This document shows positions 37,801 to 52,800 of a stretch of 64,000 bases of DNA, in pieces (the stretch's first letter is position 1; every line of letters begins with the position of its first letter). Made by a program: the position numbers and the translations under genes. Source of the stretch: Gibbula magus (lineage: Eukaryota; Mollusca; Gastropoda; Trochida; Trochidae); the NCBI GenBank assembly GCA_936450465.1, contig OW388298.1, positions 6,866,035-6,930,034 on the forward strand, written 5' to 3'. The notes beneath the pieces are model-generated. The model searched no databases. It saw only the letters and a program-made list of their open reading frames with translations, and was not told the origin of the DNA.

Positions 37801-40800
37801 AGGTAGAACTAGTTGGTGCCTTATCTCCACTCTAGCAGTGCACAGGTTAAGGGGTGAAAATGCAAGATCTCAGGAATATAACAATTCATTTTAATAATTT
37901 GTACAAAATCTTATGAATATTTCCTTGGCCACAAGACATGACAAATCTGGGACAACTTGAGACAACAGGTCAATAAATTTTCGTTATCTTAATGTTATAA
38001 CCTCTTTGAGTGATGGTTCTTTCAAAGTCTGTCTGAATGTTGTTGGGTTTTTTTTAGCCAAAAGCAAGCTGATGCATTCAAATATCCACAAACTTCAAAC
38101 TAAACTATAATATCCTGTTTATCAATGAACCAAAAAGCAGCTATATCCTTTTCAACAGCTTTTTATTTCGTAAGCACATGGCACCAAATAGCAGCTATGG
38201 CAGTGGGAGGGTTAACATAACATTTCTACCTTAATCTATAGTTTCATATAAATATACATTGTTTACAGATGAAATATTTTTGAAAATATGTGTGGATATA
38301 ATCAGGGATGCACATACGTTTCTAAATATAATGGATGATATTTTTGCCCAAGAACCCAGTTCGTGATGTTCAATATCAATGGAAACGTTCAAGCTCTGGC
38401 AATCATCTATGCACTTTGAACAAGCACCTGCAGCTATATACGAAGCCTGAGCAGATTATATAAATATATGATTTACTATTTTAAAAGATATGGAAATAAT
38501 TGTCAATGTTCATCAAGATATTTCAAGAAATAGTGATCTAAAACGGGTACAACCTTACAGAATAAACGGCTTGCTAGAATATATAATGGTATAGAACCTG
38601 CTTAAATATATATCTGTATGGCAGGCGCTGTAACAAATATCTACCAAGCACCTGCCCTAATATATATCACATACTGGTAATACATAACAAGAGTGTACCT
38701 TGCTTGTAAATATACTTGTACAGCACATGCCATATACTGGTATCTATGAAGCACCTACATACTATATATATGCACACTTATCCCTGACCACTTTCAAGCA
38801 CCTGCCCTAATATATATCTTTATAACAGTGTATATATCTATGAAGCTCCTATAATATATATATCTATGTACATGTCACCTGTTCTGGCACACCTACCCAC
38901 TTTCAAGCACCTGCCCTAATATATATCTCTATATCAATATATATCTATATAACAATATATACCTCTATGAAGCACCTATACACTATATATATATATCTAT
39001 GTACACGTCCCCTGGTCGGTCACACCTACCCCGGTCTCCCCGACCACCTTCAGCTTGTTATGCAGATCCTGTATCTGAGACTTGAGACACCGCGTGGTCG
39101 ACTCCTTCTCCTGGATCTGTAGGAGCAGGTCGTGCTGCAGCGTGTCGATCTTGTTGTCGCGCTTGTGGATATCTTTCTGCAGAGCAACGAGGGTTTATCC
39201 CTTAGCACTTTAAATCACAACCCGATTTTCAGACTGTGCTAGCTTTTGCAGGATTTAAAAGGTTTCCAAATGATGTTTTTTCTGTTAACACTAAAATCAC
39301 AACCCGGTTTTCAAACTAAGCTACTATTTGCAGAATTTAAACAGTTACAAGATTCCAGACCTTAACTTCTTAACTTCATTTTATATCAGAGCACTCAAGT
39401 CCTCAGACATCACAAATGAACCCGGGGCTATGATAGATTGGCAGCTTAAAGAGATAGTTCTACAAGTGTCGGAAATATCTACCAGTCAGATGCTAACTTC
39501 CCCCGCAAGGCATTACTTACACCAGTCTTCATCACTGGCTAATTTAAGCCTTGCCGCATTTCCTGAACTTTCCTGTGCTAAGCTCAGGTGCAGTTTTTAG
39601 CTACACTATCACAGGAAAGTTTAAGAAATGTGGCAAGACTGAAATTACCCAATAACTGAAAACAGCTAGAGTTATGCCTTGCTGGAGAAGGAGTTACAGA
39701 AGTCTTCATTGAAGTAATTTCTGAAGATTTTGTTTGTAAAACTCTGGTAGCAATGACTTAATAGTCTGCTAAGTCATCAACAAGTAATCTTAATAATAAT
39801 ATAATTATAATTATCGTCACACTCAACACACACTGACTTCTTTGAACTACACAACCATGTAACATAAATTATTTATCAAACTCTTCATTCCTGTAGATCA
39901 ATTCCTTACAACAAACAAAATTGCCGAAATTGTCCAGCTCATTACAGGAGCAGGGATAAATTTACCTGCGAGTCCTGCTTTATTTACTCACAAAATTTGA
40001 AAAGGACTCATAGAAATTTAAACTTTGAGTCCCTGAGATGCAAGGTTTTTATTTATACTAATAGGATTACTATGGAGGGACTTGCTTTTATTTCCTGGGA
40101 CTCGCTTTTATTTTCTGGGACTCATGAAAGCTTGTGATAGTGAGTCCCTGTACTCTAAAAGTCATATTTGTAGGTTAATCACTGCAGGAGGCAATCAAAT
40201 CACATGTCCTGAACTTCCCTGTGTTACCATAGAGCCCACTATGAAGCGCAGGTGCACTTTTTAGCTACACTTTCACAGGAAAGTTTAGGAAATGCAGCAA
40301 AACTGAAATTACCCAATAACTGAAAACAGCGAGAGTTACAGAAGTTTCTGGTATAGATATGTCAAATCTTCATTGAAGTAATTTCTCAAGATTTTGTCTG
40401 TAAAACTCTGGTTTCTAGTCTGCTAAGCCATCAACAAGAAATCTTCATATGTGAAGATAATTATCTCAACACTCAACACATATTGACACAACCCTCATAC
40501 CTAAATTATTTATCAAACTCCTTATTCTATTAAGATCTGTAGTTCTCTACGACAAACAAAATTGCCGAAATTGTCAAGCTCCTTACAGGAAGCAATCAAA
40601 TCAGGGTTCACATTTTTCATACGATGCCCTAGGGCAAAATATCACTTTGTCATGTTGACATGACATCATATTCAATGCTATGACGTCAAGATTCTTCTAT
40701 GACGTTGCAGTCTAAACGCGGCGACAGTGAGTCGGCAGTCTATGGATAAACATGGATTTTAGTGTATTTTCAGTAATTTCACGACTTGGGTAATTAACAG

Positions 40801-43800
40801 AATAGGAATATAACTAGAAATAAAACTGAGTATACAAACCTTGAGATCTACGATGAGTTTATCTCGTTCTTGAAGCTGCTTTAGTAGACTAGACTGAAAA
40901 CAATATGTAATCGTGGTAACCATAGCGACCAAATTCAATCGGATACAATTAGCAAAATGGTAGCATCAACAAGGCTAGTTTCATCTAGGAAAGACCATAA
41001 AATTTCACCAATACTTAGAGGTGCGACAATAAATTTGTTTCACGATACCACATCGTGTAGCGGAATCAACCAATACAATAAATTACGATATGTTTGGACA
41101 TTTTTGTACAAAAATAAATATATAAAGCAAGTAACAGTGTTAATCAATTTGGCATAACTCTTAAAGGGACAACGCGTCGAGTATAAAATTCAGATCATGT
41201 GGATCTCCCTATGCTAATTAACATGTCTTCTAACAAGTCACAGACACCCAATTTCAGACAATTGACGTAATTCGTAATATAAACTTCTGAATGTAGACAG
41301 TGAAGTGAAGAGTAACTCGTTAGCAGACACTCTAATCAGCTTAGTTAGATAAAGATGAGACTCATTTTTATCCTCGACGCAGTGTCCCTTTAATGCCTTG
41401 AGAATTTTATATATTTTTTAGGTCAATGATCGATATTATGATAGGGAATGGAGTATTGACATATTTATGGCCAAATACAGCGTCACGATTCACTTATATA
41501 ACATCACAACTTCACAAAGTTTAATTATGACTTACATCACAATGTGCTCAACTAAAATGCTAATAATGTACTTAAATAATCTGTCCAACATGAAATGATG
41601 ACCACACACAGATATAGCAGATTTTAGCGTCTCCACCAGGATTCGAACCCAGACCTTTGGTGTGAGAGACTAGCATGCTTACCACTACACCTGCGGAGAA
41701 CTCTTTTGTAAAAAATTACTTTAAATACATTAGAATTGTAATATAATTAACTAAATTTACTAAAACTACTCTCATGAAAGACACAGAAACTGAATAATAA
41801 CGTAAATCAAGCTTAATCAAACGATTAATTAAAAGAAGTGAAGATGTAGGTGTCAGGCAAGGAGAGAAAACAAGGAGGAATAATAATGGGGGTGTGATGC
41901 CTTTCAGTCATTCTTTACAATGGTTGTGTAGAGACTATTTTCATTTCTAAATATCTCATTGAAAATACTGCCATGGGGAAATATCTCATTGGTAATACTG
42001 TTAATGGAGATATTCCGTTGGAAATACTGCCATGGGAAAAATACCATTGGAAATACAGCCATGGGAAATATACCATCGGAAATACTGTCATGGGAAATAT
42101 ACCATTATTTATACTGTAATTGGAAATATCCCATTGGAAATATAGCCATTAGTAATACTGTCATGGGGAATATCCCATTGGTAATACTGTCATGGGAAAT
42201 ATCCCATTGGACATAAAATATCTGATAGGAAATACAGCTACAGGGAAATATCTCATTGAAAATATCAAATTGGAAATGCTGCCATATGCAGGAAATTTCC
42301 CATCATTATAACATACCAGATTACTCTAATAAATATCATGAAATACACAAATAGAAGACTGACGGAGGGTGAATAAATAGATGAAACAGACAAAGTGAGC
42401 CAACCTTTTCAGCGTCCAAGTTCTGTTTCTCGAAATCCTTCTGCAGAAGTTCCGACTTGAGCGCGGACAGTGAGATGTTCTGTTCACATAGCCGGTGTTG
42501 GAGCCCAGACTGAAAGTAAACAACATGTCGGGATTAACACAGCCTCTGTTTGCTTCAACCACGATTAAGACGTTTGCCTGGACTACACACATTCTCTCCT
42601 TTCACATTCCACATTCTCATCCCCCGTCTCACATCCTCTAATACAAGTTGCCTCTTTACACGGGCTGGGAGGTCGAGATTGTTTCTACAGTGGTACCCGA
42701 CCAGCTTTTATCCTACCCTACCTGGATACCTGTAGCCTCTGTTTGCTTCATCCACGATTAAGACGTTTGCCTGGGACAACCACATTCTCCCTGGTCACAT
42801 TCCACCTTCTCCTCCCCCATTTCACATCCTCTAAGACTTGTTGCCTCTTTATGAGGGCTGGTGACGGGTAGATTGTTTCCGACCAGCTATTATCCTACCC
42901 TACCTGTTTGCCGATCTAATTTGTAAGATTTTGTAATAATTTAATCAACTAGTAAGCTGAAGTATGGCGATAGATAGCTGGACATATAGAGTCGTGACTA
43001 TTTAAATCAACTTTTATTATGAATGTCAATTGATTTTAATATTGTGTTGGAATCTTTCCGTATTGGCCGAGTTATAGGTCTTTCGGTCCGTTGTATTGGC
43101 CCTCCACTTCGTCTTGTGCCAATACAACAGACCTCGGACCTGTAACTGGGCCAATACTGAAATTCTTAATTTATAACATTATAATCCAGGAGCTTAATTA
43201 GCTTTCAAAGGAATACACCCGCCATCTTTCTCCCTCACTAGCCTTGTATTCCCCTCGATGTTTTTAACTCATTGTCTGTTGATTCGATCCTTGATAAAAC
43301 GTTAACATGCGAGCTCACACGGCGGATTTATTGATCCGCGGCAGATTCGGCTCCGAACAAATAGGCGAGCGAGGGTATTAAGCTCCAACACTGTTTGGAG
43401 TTTGTGTATGACATAGCGCGAATATATGCCACGTTTAAACAGTTTGTGCTTCGGCCTCAGGTATGTTTGGGAGAAAACATGAACACACATTTCAGGGTTT
43501 GACATTAGCACTACTCACGTAGCCAATGGCTAGTGAACAAGGCTAGAAAATATATATACGGTTTTGCTGGGTTCTTAAGATACATTTATGTACATTTGAT
43601 AATAGGGCTCTGAAATTAAAATACTTAAAAAATATTACATTTTTTACACCTCACGAGATGAAATAAACATGGTATTTGTCAAGAATTGACAGATAATCTA
43701 TGTATTATATGACGTTTTGCTTGTAATTACGCCACAACAGGGTCATTTTCATGCTGAGCGGCAACTTGGAACATCTCATCACTAGAGTAACAATGTGACG

Positions 43801-46800
43801 TCATAAGAGAATTTGTTACTTCAGACCATTGTTATATAAAGTCAAACCCTTGAACTTTAACCCTTGAGTAGTGATATATTATATCAGTCACTGGTCACAG
43901 TGGAAATACAAGTTATTTTCACTGCAGCTTGATAGACAGTTTATTTCACTGATAATTCCCGGTATTTCATTGTTCGCCATATAATAAATAGAGGATATTT
44001 GACATTTCTCGTCATATACCATGTATATTTCATTAAGTGAAGTCGAAATGATTCCTTTCACGAGTGGTGCAGGGACGAGTTTAAATATATTATTTCTACT
44101 TCACGAGATGAAATATACATGTTATTCGACGAGAAATGTCAAATGTTCTATTAATTAGATTTAATAAATCATGCATAGTTCGTAAATGACATTCATTTTA
44201 TGAATGGAGCACCCATGGTCGCCTTACTTTATCTTGCTCTTAAAATGAGGTCATCCTATTGTTACAATGACGTCATACGATCGAAAGTGTTCTTTCACGC
44301 AGTAGAATAACATGTTATTTCACTCAGTGAAAATACAACTTTTATTTTAACCGATAAATGCCGTATTTCACCACTGTAAATATACTACAAGTCCAACATC
44401 CTCTACTTCATGGATACTCACCTTCATGCCCTGCAGCTGCATACACTCGTTCTTGGTTTTGGAGAGTTCACTCCGGAGGTCTTCACTCAGCTCACTCTGC
44501 TGTAGCAGCTTGCTCCGCAACACCACCTGCAACAGGAGGGGCAGTGTAAGGAGTTTGTAGTTTACACTCATGGCGGCCATTTGCAATTTGGAAACTATGC
44601 AGAAGGTTTTTGTGTTTCTCCTCTGTCACAGAAATATATCAGACTGTCTTCCACAACACTTCATCATGCACTTGGCATCAATGATTCATATTACTTTTTA
44701 CTAAATTGAGTCAAAAACTTCAAGTCTACAATTAGATAATTTTCATATGATTGGTTAAGTTTTGCATCAATTTCACTTCCAGACAAGAAATAAATAAGAA
44801 TCAGATTTTAAGTCATTGACTCATTTAACTCCTATAAATTGTGGTTCAGTTAAGTGTTTAGCAAAGATGTCGTTATCGTTATCGTTTCAGAAACAAATTG
44901 ATCAACAGTACTGATCCTGAGATGGCAAACATGATGATGTACATTTCTCATAACCCAAATAACTGTCTTAACGATACTTAATTTCTGAACAGACGGAACG
45001 TATTGTTTTGGAAAAGAATATATAAAAGTAAAACGAGCAACTCACCATTTTATCGTGAGGCGTGGATCCCTCGAAGTTTTCTCCAGGTTCGTTCTCCTCC
45101 TCTGCTCCCTTGCCGGTCAGCAGCTGGAACACGACATGGCGGAGGATTAGAAATAAAACAAGGGCAATAACTCCAGACAAAATAATTGCATGCTTCTCAT
45201 TTTCAAACTCCATCAAGGTATCTTTGCCCTCAAGCCACACGCCAAATTTGGTTTCTGAGAAAAGCTGTCCTCGGACAGACGGACGTACAGACAGAAGGAC
45301 GGACGCAATGAGCTCAAACCTATATTCCCCTATCACTTTGTTGCAAGGGGGTAAATAAAGTCAAAAACAACAATAAAAGGATTTGACTCATAAAAGATTA
45401 AAGTATTTGATAGATAATGAATTGAGATATATTTCAATTGTACATCTTTTTTTAAAAAGTTGCATGTCTCTAGGATTATTGAGACCCAAATTTCACATGT
45501 CAATATCAACCAATTGTAAAGGAAATCAAAATGGCAGCTAAACCATGTGACCTACGAAATTGTCATGATTTACTTTTTTGCCTGTATTGTTATTGTGTAT
45601 CTTTTAAAAAAAGTAAGTCTCTAGGTGCATTTGGAAAATTTTCCCACAAAATGGACAGTTTAGTAACTTATTAGGAAGGTTAGAATATAAATGTTGTGGT
45701 CTTGTTTGCCGAATGGATAAACTGTGTGAATCTGTGACCTCTTGATCCGAAGCCGAACACGCTAACCACTGGTACAAAAAAGATGATGAAATACAGCAAG
45801 GCTTAACTTAGGCAGTAATAGGAGCGGTATCCTTATAAGCTTATAGCTTGTTCAATAATCAAATTCTTCATGGAAATAAATAAGTTTAAACCAAATTAGA
45901 CAGTGATAGAGACTAGCGCTAGTCATGGCATTGTACTTAAAGGTGCATCCATTGTGTTTAATAACATTTTATTTGGGTTTAATACGTTCAAACTCATCAT
46001 ATGTGCAGTCAACAATAGAAATAAATTCACTTAGCTTGCATATTTATCCCCAATCGCCAAATATATCATAATTACTAGTTTTCAATTAACATTGAGTAAC
46101 ATCATTATGCATGTGCAGAAACCGAAATTGCACGTCCCATTTACATGCACAGTAGTTATGTGACCTATTAAACATTATCGACTCAAATTTTGTCTTTTTG
46201 TCTGTTATAAATAAGATTCCAAAATTACGTTTGACTCATTGACGCGCGCCACACGCGGTGCATTGTCTGGTTTTCGATCAGAAATCACCACTTTTACCAT
46301 CATATCTTCAATATACTAAGTTGACTATCATCAAAATGGTAGTTTTCGGTAACAGTCGGTACTTCTCGGTAAAGTAACACCATTTATAACATATGCAATA
46401 TATGACCCCCAACAACACAATGGATGGACCTTTAAGAAATGTCGATTAAAAAGATAAAATGAACTGACGACATCCTGTAACTTGGACAGCTCCTGCCTGG
46501 TCTCCTTCATGGCGATGGCCAGCTCCGTGTATTCACTCAGCAGCTCTTCGTACTGCGTCTTGTCTATCATTGTCATCGTATCTTCTAGCTCCGCGCCGCT
46601 GTCCTTCGCTGCAAGGCATAAAATAAGATTGAGGTGAGGTGAGGTTAGGTTATTTGGGGCTTCAATCAGAACTGCCTGCCTTTCAGGTAAAGTTACATAC
46701 ATCCTTGGTCTCCCTTGACAATTTCCGTCTTATCCCATTGAGCATTTTCTTTGGTTACTGACTCTGGCCCGCCAGCCAAGGGCGGGTAAATTGAGTACAG

Positions 46801-49800
46801 ATTCCCCTGATAAGGTTTCCCATGGGTGATATAGTGGAGAGTAACGGAGCATATATAAAACAATGGGTAACCGAGGATGAGTTACATAGCAATTTTGGAG
46901 TATTTCATAATATTTAGATGTACAACATGATGTAGTTAATATGATACTATTAGTTCCAAGATATCATGCTCTGGTTTGACAACAATAATCATTGTTTGAC
47001 GTTGTTTACTTGGGTTATCTCTGGAACTTAGTTATGATTTAACTCTGTGTAACAGTTCAGAGTGTACAAAATACTACAAAAGTGTACAAGTAAGCAGCCC
47101 TGGGATTGTCATTCTGAAACATGCATGTTCACAATAAAGAAGTTGATATTCAAACTGGTCATTCAGGCCTGATGAGCTAAAAAGGTAGCTTAACATCGAT
47201 AATATATGATTACCATATTAACCCACCTGTGACATAGTCAGTAGACTTGCTTCTAGAAATGAGATTATCTCGGGACGACACCTTCAGCCTATCGTAGTTG
47301 AGACTACTCCGTGGACTGCCGTATATACTAGTTGTCGGACTGCCGCTACTCCCGTCCACCTCTCTCCGAGCATGGCGAGCTCGACTACGACTTGTCGGGC
47401 GGTAACATTCGTCGCTCTCGCTGAATTGGTCGGAACTACTTTCCTGATACCTGCAATAGCAATATACATGTGACAGAACATTTTTCAGATACCTCAGACA
47501 AAGATACTGCCCCTACAGCTACTTTTTATCATCTTCAATACAGACCTCGATATTACATAATTACTTCAGATATCTATTCAGATATGTTTTTACTGCTTGT
47601 ATTATGCAGCTTTGAAATTGCTCTCATGTCTTTATGATACATATCATTTATGAAAGATAAATTTAGCCATATAAGTATCATGTTCCTTGATTCCCATTTG
47701 AGACACAAATTAGTACAAAGTAATCTAGATGCCAACATCAAACTTGTTGGTACGTTACAATACTTAAGACTAAGGAAAATAAAGATTTGATAAAACACTT
47801 TCTATAGTTCTGGTTACACGACACACTTAATCCACTTTGTAAGACTTAGTTATTTTCAAATAAATACTTCCTTACATAAACATTGACATGAAAAGATATT
47901 AATGATTACATCCATGTTAATAAGTTATTCTTATCACTAAAATAAAGTTGTTCTAAGAACAATATGAAAATAAATATGAATATTGATATACAAGGATTGA
48001 ATACAAACAAGGGTTGAATACAAACAAATATTATCCAGCTGTTGTTGTTACAGGAAGATCCAAGCAGGATACAGGAGTATATACTCTCACACAGATACAC
48101 TGTGACACACACAACTTCCTTCTCAGGAGATATCGCTACTTATACAACAGTTGCATCAATACTCGCCATAAGTAGCAACACTGTGCATCATTTAAATACA
48201 AGTAGCAACTCTGTGCTTGTTGCTGACGTAAGTGGCTACAATGTTTATCATTTAAACATAACTAGAAACAATGTTTATGATATACCAAAGTCAGCGTGTA
48301 TTTATCTAGATGTACTGTTACGTTTTAGACAAAAGAAATGCAAATTCAGTTAGTTTAAAATATAAATGTTTTATAACACTACCTTCTCAATTATTTACAT
48401 CAAATTTAATCTCACAGATAAAAAGAACAAAACTATTTTAAGAGTATACTTATGTAATGATCAGTCCTAAATCACAAAATTAATCATAACAATTTCTCAA
48501 TTCACAAAAACAAGCACTATCACCACAAAGTTTCAAAACTACAAATCCATGAATTATCATATTTGATGATTTGATAAAATTTCAAGACAAGAACTGATAA
48601 TCTGTTAGAAAAAAGTTTTAAAAGAATTACCAAATTCCAGCATTATTCCCGCTCATGCAAATGCACAACAGTTAAATGTGCGTCTGTCGTACAAGAAAAC
48701 AAGAAATGACAATGCCTTTGTTTCAGTTGTCTCAAAATGTTACTCCAAAGAAAAATTCTCACATGTTTCTGTGAGGTGACAACTGACTCCCTTAATACAT
48801 TGAATAAACAATCTGCCTAAATTTGCTAACATCTTTAACCTTAGGGCTTCGCATGATGAAATTGGGTGACCTTTTGGTGAACATTTATTGTTAAAATATA
48901 AGATCATTAGACTTGTTGAAAGATTTTAAAACTGCATCATAATGATCATTTATTTTCAGTTGAAGACATGGGGGGAGTACTATCGCAAAATTTCAATATT
49001 GAAAATAAATTATTTTGATTATTGAAATTCTTGAAAACTATTTCTAAATTTAAGATTTTCACAAAGAAAATTGCGAATCAAATAGAAAATTTACGAATCT
49101 TTGGTTCTACTGGATTGTGCTAGGTTTTGATTCAAAACTGCAATAATTACATGTTTACATGCAATAATTTGAATATCCTTTTTGCTGAAACTTTTATGAA
49201 AATAAAAACCACAAGCTAATTTAATTAGCATTCTTCCAAACGAGTCAATCCTAATTTTGAAAAGTTTAAGAGATTTTCTACTTACATTTTCACATGGAAG
49301 AATTTTGAACCACACTCTAATTAGAATTAATTCTTTAGATTTCTTTGAATAGTTTTTCTAGAAATATGGTTGATAAAGAAATGACTTACTGTTCAAATTA
49401 ATTTTTCTAAAAGACAAATATTGAAAATTTAAAGACTCTCAATCAAAATACCACGAGATGAATTTTCTTTATCTAACAAGCAGATTCGACAGTGCTTCAA
49501 TAAATATCTTTCAGAACTGTTTGTTTGCTCCTAACCATGAGAGAGCCTGTATGAGGGGTAAACAAATACATTGCTCAATTTAGATAAACACGCTACATGA
49601 TTATTTTGGGGAGAGAAATGTCGAAATATTATATTTCATCTCTCTGTCTCGTCTGTTTCAGAGTATTGACAAATTTCACACTCCTGTGTGTTTGGGATTA
49701 AAATCATGAAATACAAACGGTAATATTAGCCTCCATCTTGAATTATTTGTTAATTGCCAAATATTAATATTTTTCATAAAAAAACATTTGAAACAAAAAA

Positions 49801-52800
49801 CCTATAAAATGTGAAAATTCTTTGAGGAGCCCATTTGATTAAAAAGCCTCAATGAACAAATGAACTTCCATGATTATCCCCCCCTCCCCAACCCTCTTAC
49901 GTACTCAACAAAAAAGGAAGACTTGAACCTCTGATATCTCCTCTCACCCCCCCCCCCCCCCCCCCCCCCCACCCCCAAAATTCCCAAGTGTGACACAAAA
50001 TCATAAACTGGCATTTACTTCAGTATTCAGTATTCATCATAATGAGAGGCAAACTTTGGACAGGGTAGCTCAGACTCATTTTACAGATGCTTCAATCAAG
50101 AAAACTGAGAGACATTTTTTCTATTTACCGTAAGCCAGGAAAATAACATAAGATTCAAATTTCACTAACATTCAGAGTTCCTCTTTCTTTTATTATAGAA
50201 ATTTGGGAGGTGATAAAAGTGGAAAATAATCTTTAAACACATTTTCCCAATTTTGTTAGGTGTTAGTAACATAGGAATGGAACAATCTCCTTAAAACTAA
50301 CAATTGTGTCAATCAAATGTAAAAATGAATATGAAAATAAAATTGACAAAATACATGACAAAAACCAACCAAAAACTTTAAAAATAAAAACAAACAAAAA
50401 CAATAAATCATGCAGTGCCAGTGCAAACCAACTCCCTCATAAGTCATAACTCATCACTGATTAATTTAAGTCTTGCTGCTTTTCTGTGCAGTGTCCATCA
50501 CTGGCTAATTTAAGCCTTGCTGCATTTCTGTGCAGTTGCCATCACTGGCTAATTTAAGCCTTGCTGCATTTCTGTGCAGTTTCCATCACTGGCTAATTTA
50601 AGCCTTGCTGCATTTCCGTGCTAGTGTAGCAGTGGGTACAATTGGAGTCCAGGTGCAACACACTGCAACATTAGCACAGAAAAGTTAAGGAAATGCAGCA
50701 AGGCTTAAATTAGCCAGTGATGGAGACTGGCGTGAATTATGAGTTGTGAGGGAAGCTGAGTGCAAACATGCATAACCTTCACAACACTGCTACAATGCTT
50801 CTAACAAATGCCTTAAGTTCAGTAGAAGAAAAAAATCTTGAAACCTGTGAAAAGCATGCAAAAAAATCATTCAGTTTCACAATAGAAAAAGCTGGGGATT
50901 TTTAAAACATCATATTTTGAAAATAAAGTAAAATTTTCTTTAATTCAAGAGCAAATAATTTCATCATAATGGACAAGTTTCATTTGAAATCATAACATAC
51001 CCAAGAAGTAACATATAAAGAGAACAATTAATCATCCCATTTAATCCTAAACACTGAACATATATGATAATTGTGAATTTTCACCGTGGGGCATTTTCCA
51101 AAAAATTATTTCTTCAGAGGGAATGGACAAAATTTCCTTTATACTCAGTCACACCTACTTCTTCATCACACCTATGATTTCAAGATTGCTCTCTGACTTT
51201 CAGGTTCAGGAGGGTAAATCAGATGATTTCATTAAAATCTTGTCATTGCTATACATTTTCAAATAATAATTAATTGCTGAATCATATCAATAATTTTGTT
51301 TTCTAATTTCAATAGTTAAAATTTATTTCTTTCACATCACAAGACAAGGACAAAGAAATATGAGAAATACTGATTCAAGGGCAGTAATCATCAATCCACG
51401 TTGCTCTGACATTATTCTTAACGCAGGAGGCTTTTCAAGATGTAAATTGACTAAGTAAGTGGATATGGGTGTGGACAATTTAAATCCCATTACACTTTGT
51501 ATGTATTCTCTATCATTAACAAGTGTAATTAGTGTTACAACACAGCTTGTTGTTTGAGTCAAAAGTATCAAATTTGAATTGATTAAAAGGAACACAAAAT
51601 AAATGAAAAACAATGATTGTGAATGATCAAATTGATGGAAGAAAGTGAACTTCTACTATATGCTTTGTATAAGAATGATACACAATATCACTAGAAGAGA
51701 TGTGATATAAATAATACACACAGGCTGGAGAGTATGAGGTATAATGAAATATTCCACGCATTGGATATATATATATAATCTTAGATGGTAAGGGGAAATT
51801 ATACTCTAATATACTTACACTGAGGTATGTTATAAAACTTTAAATGTGTCAGCTGATGCTTATGGAATGAAACAGCTTTTACCAGTCAAAAATCACTTCA
51901 TTAATTTTCCGGATTTCCATTTTGTGAGATCTCTTTATTTCCATTAGAAATTGTGCATCCCCATCATATTAACTGAACTAAATGCTTCAAACCATTCTGA
52001 TTGGCCAACTTAAAGGAATCACAACATGCGAATAATCCCCAGAACACAATAGGCTGTACCAGAATATACTGCATGATCAACTGAAATGTTAAATCAGTTA
52101 CAAAGAATGATTGACTATTTTTTTTAAGGTCTGAGGTGGCTTTTTCCAGTGAGGTTGGCTGATACCCCTCACCTACATCTATACACAAACGATATTGAGC
52201 AAAGTTATAAACCTAAGGTTTGCTAAACAGGAATTATTGTTACCTATCAATGGGTTATATAAATTATTGTTACCTATCAATGGGTTATATAAATTATTGT
52301 TACCTATCAATGGGTTATATAAATTATTGTTACCTATCAATGGGTTATATAAATTATTGTTACCTATCAATGGGTTATATAAATTATTGTTACCTATCAA
52401 TGGGTTATATAAATTATTGTTACCTATCAATGGGTTATATAGATTATTGTTACCTATCAATGGGTTATATAAATTATTGTTACCTATCAATGGGTTATAT
52501 AGATTATTGTTACCTATCAATGGGTTATATAGATTATTGTTACCTATCAATGGGTTATATAAATTATTGTTACCTATCAATGGGTTATATAAATTATTGT
52601 TACCTATCAATGGGTTATATAAATTATTGTTACCTATCAATGGGTTATATAAATTATTGTTACCTATCAATGGGTTATATAAATTATTGTTACCTATCAA
52701 TGGGATATATAAATTATTGTTACCTATCAATGGGTTATATAAATTATTGTTACCTATCAATGGGTTATATGAATTATTGTTACCTATCAATGGGTTATAT

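Noticed and set aside
41630..41699. Functional tRNA-Val gene
   Set aside because: The acceptor stem pairs but the anticodon stem does not, and the T stem is weak. A pseudogene or SINE head is more likely.
45062..45358. 98-codon + strand frame with [11 protein letters not shown] repeat
   Set aside because: It is antisense to a dixin exon and otherwise lies in a dispersed repeat with a GGAC-rich core.
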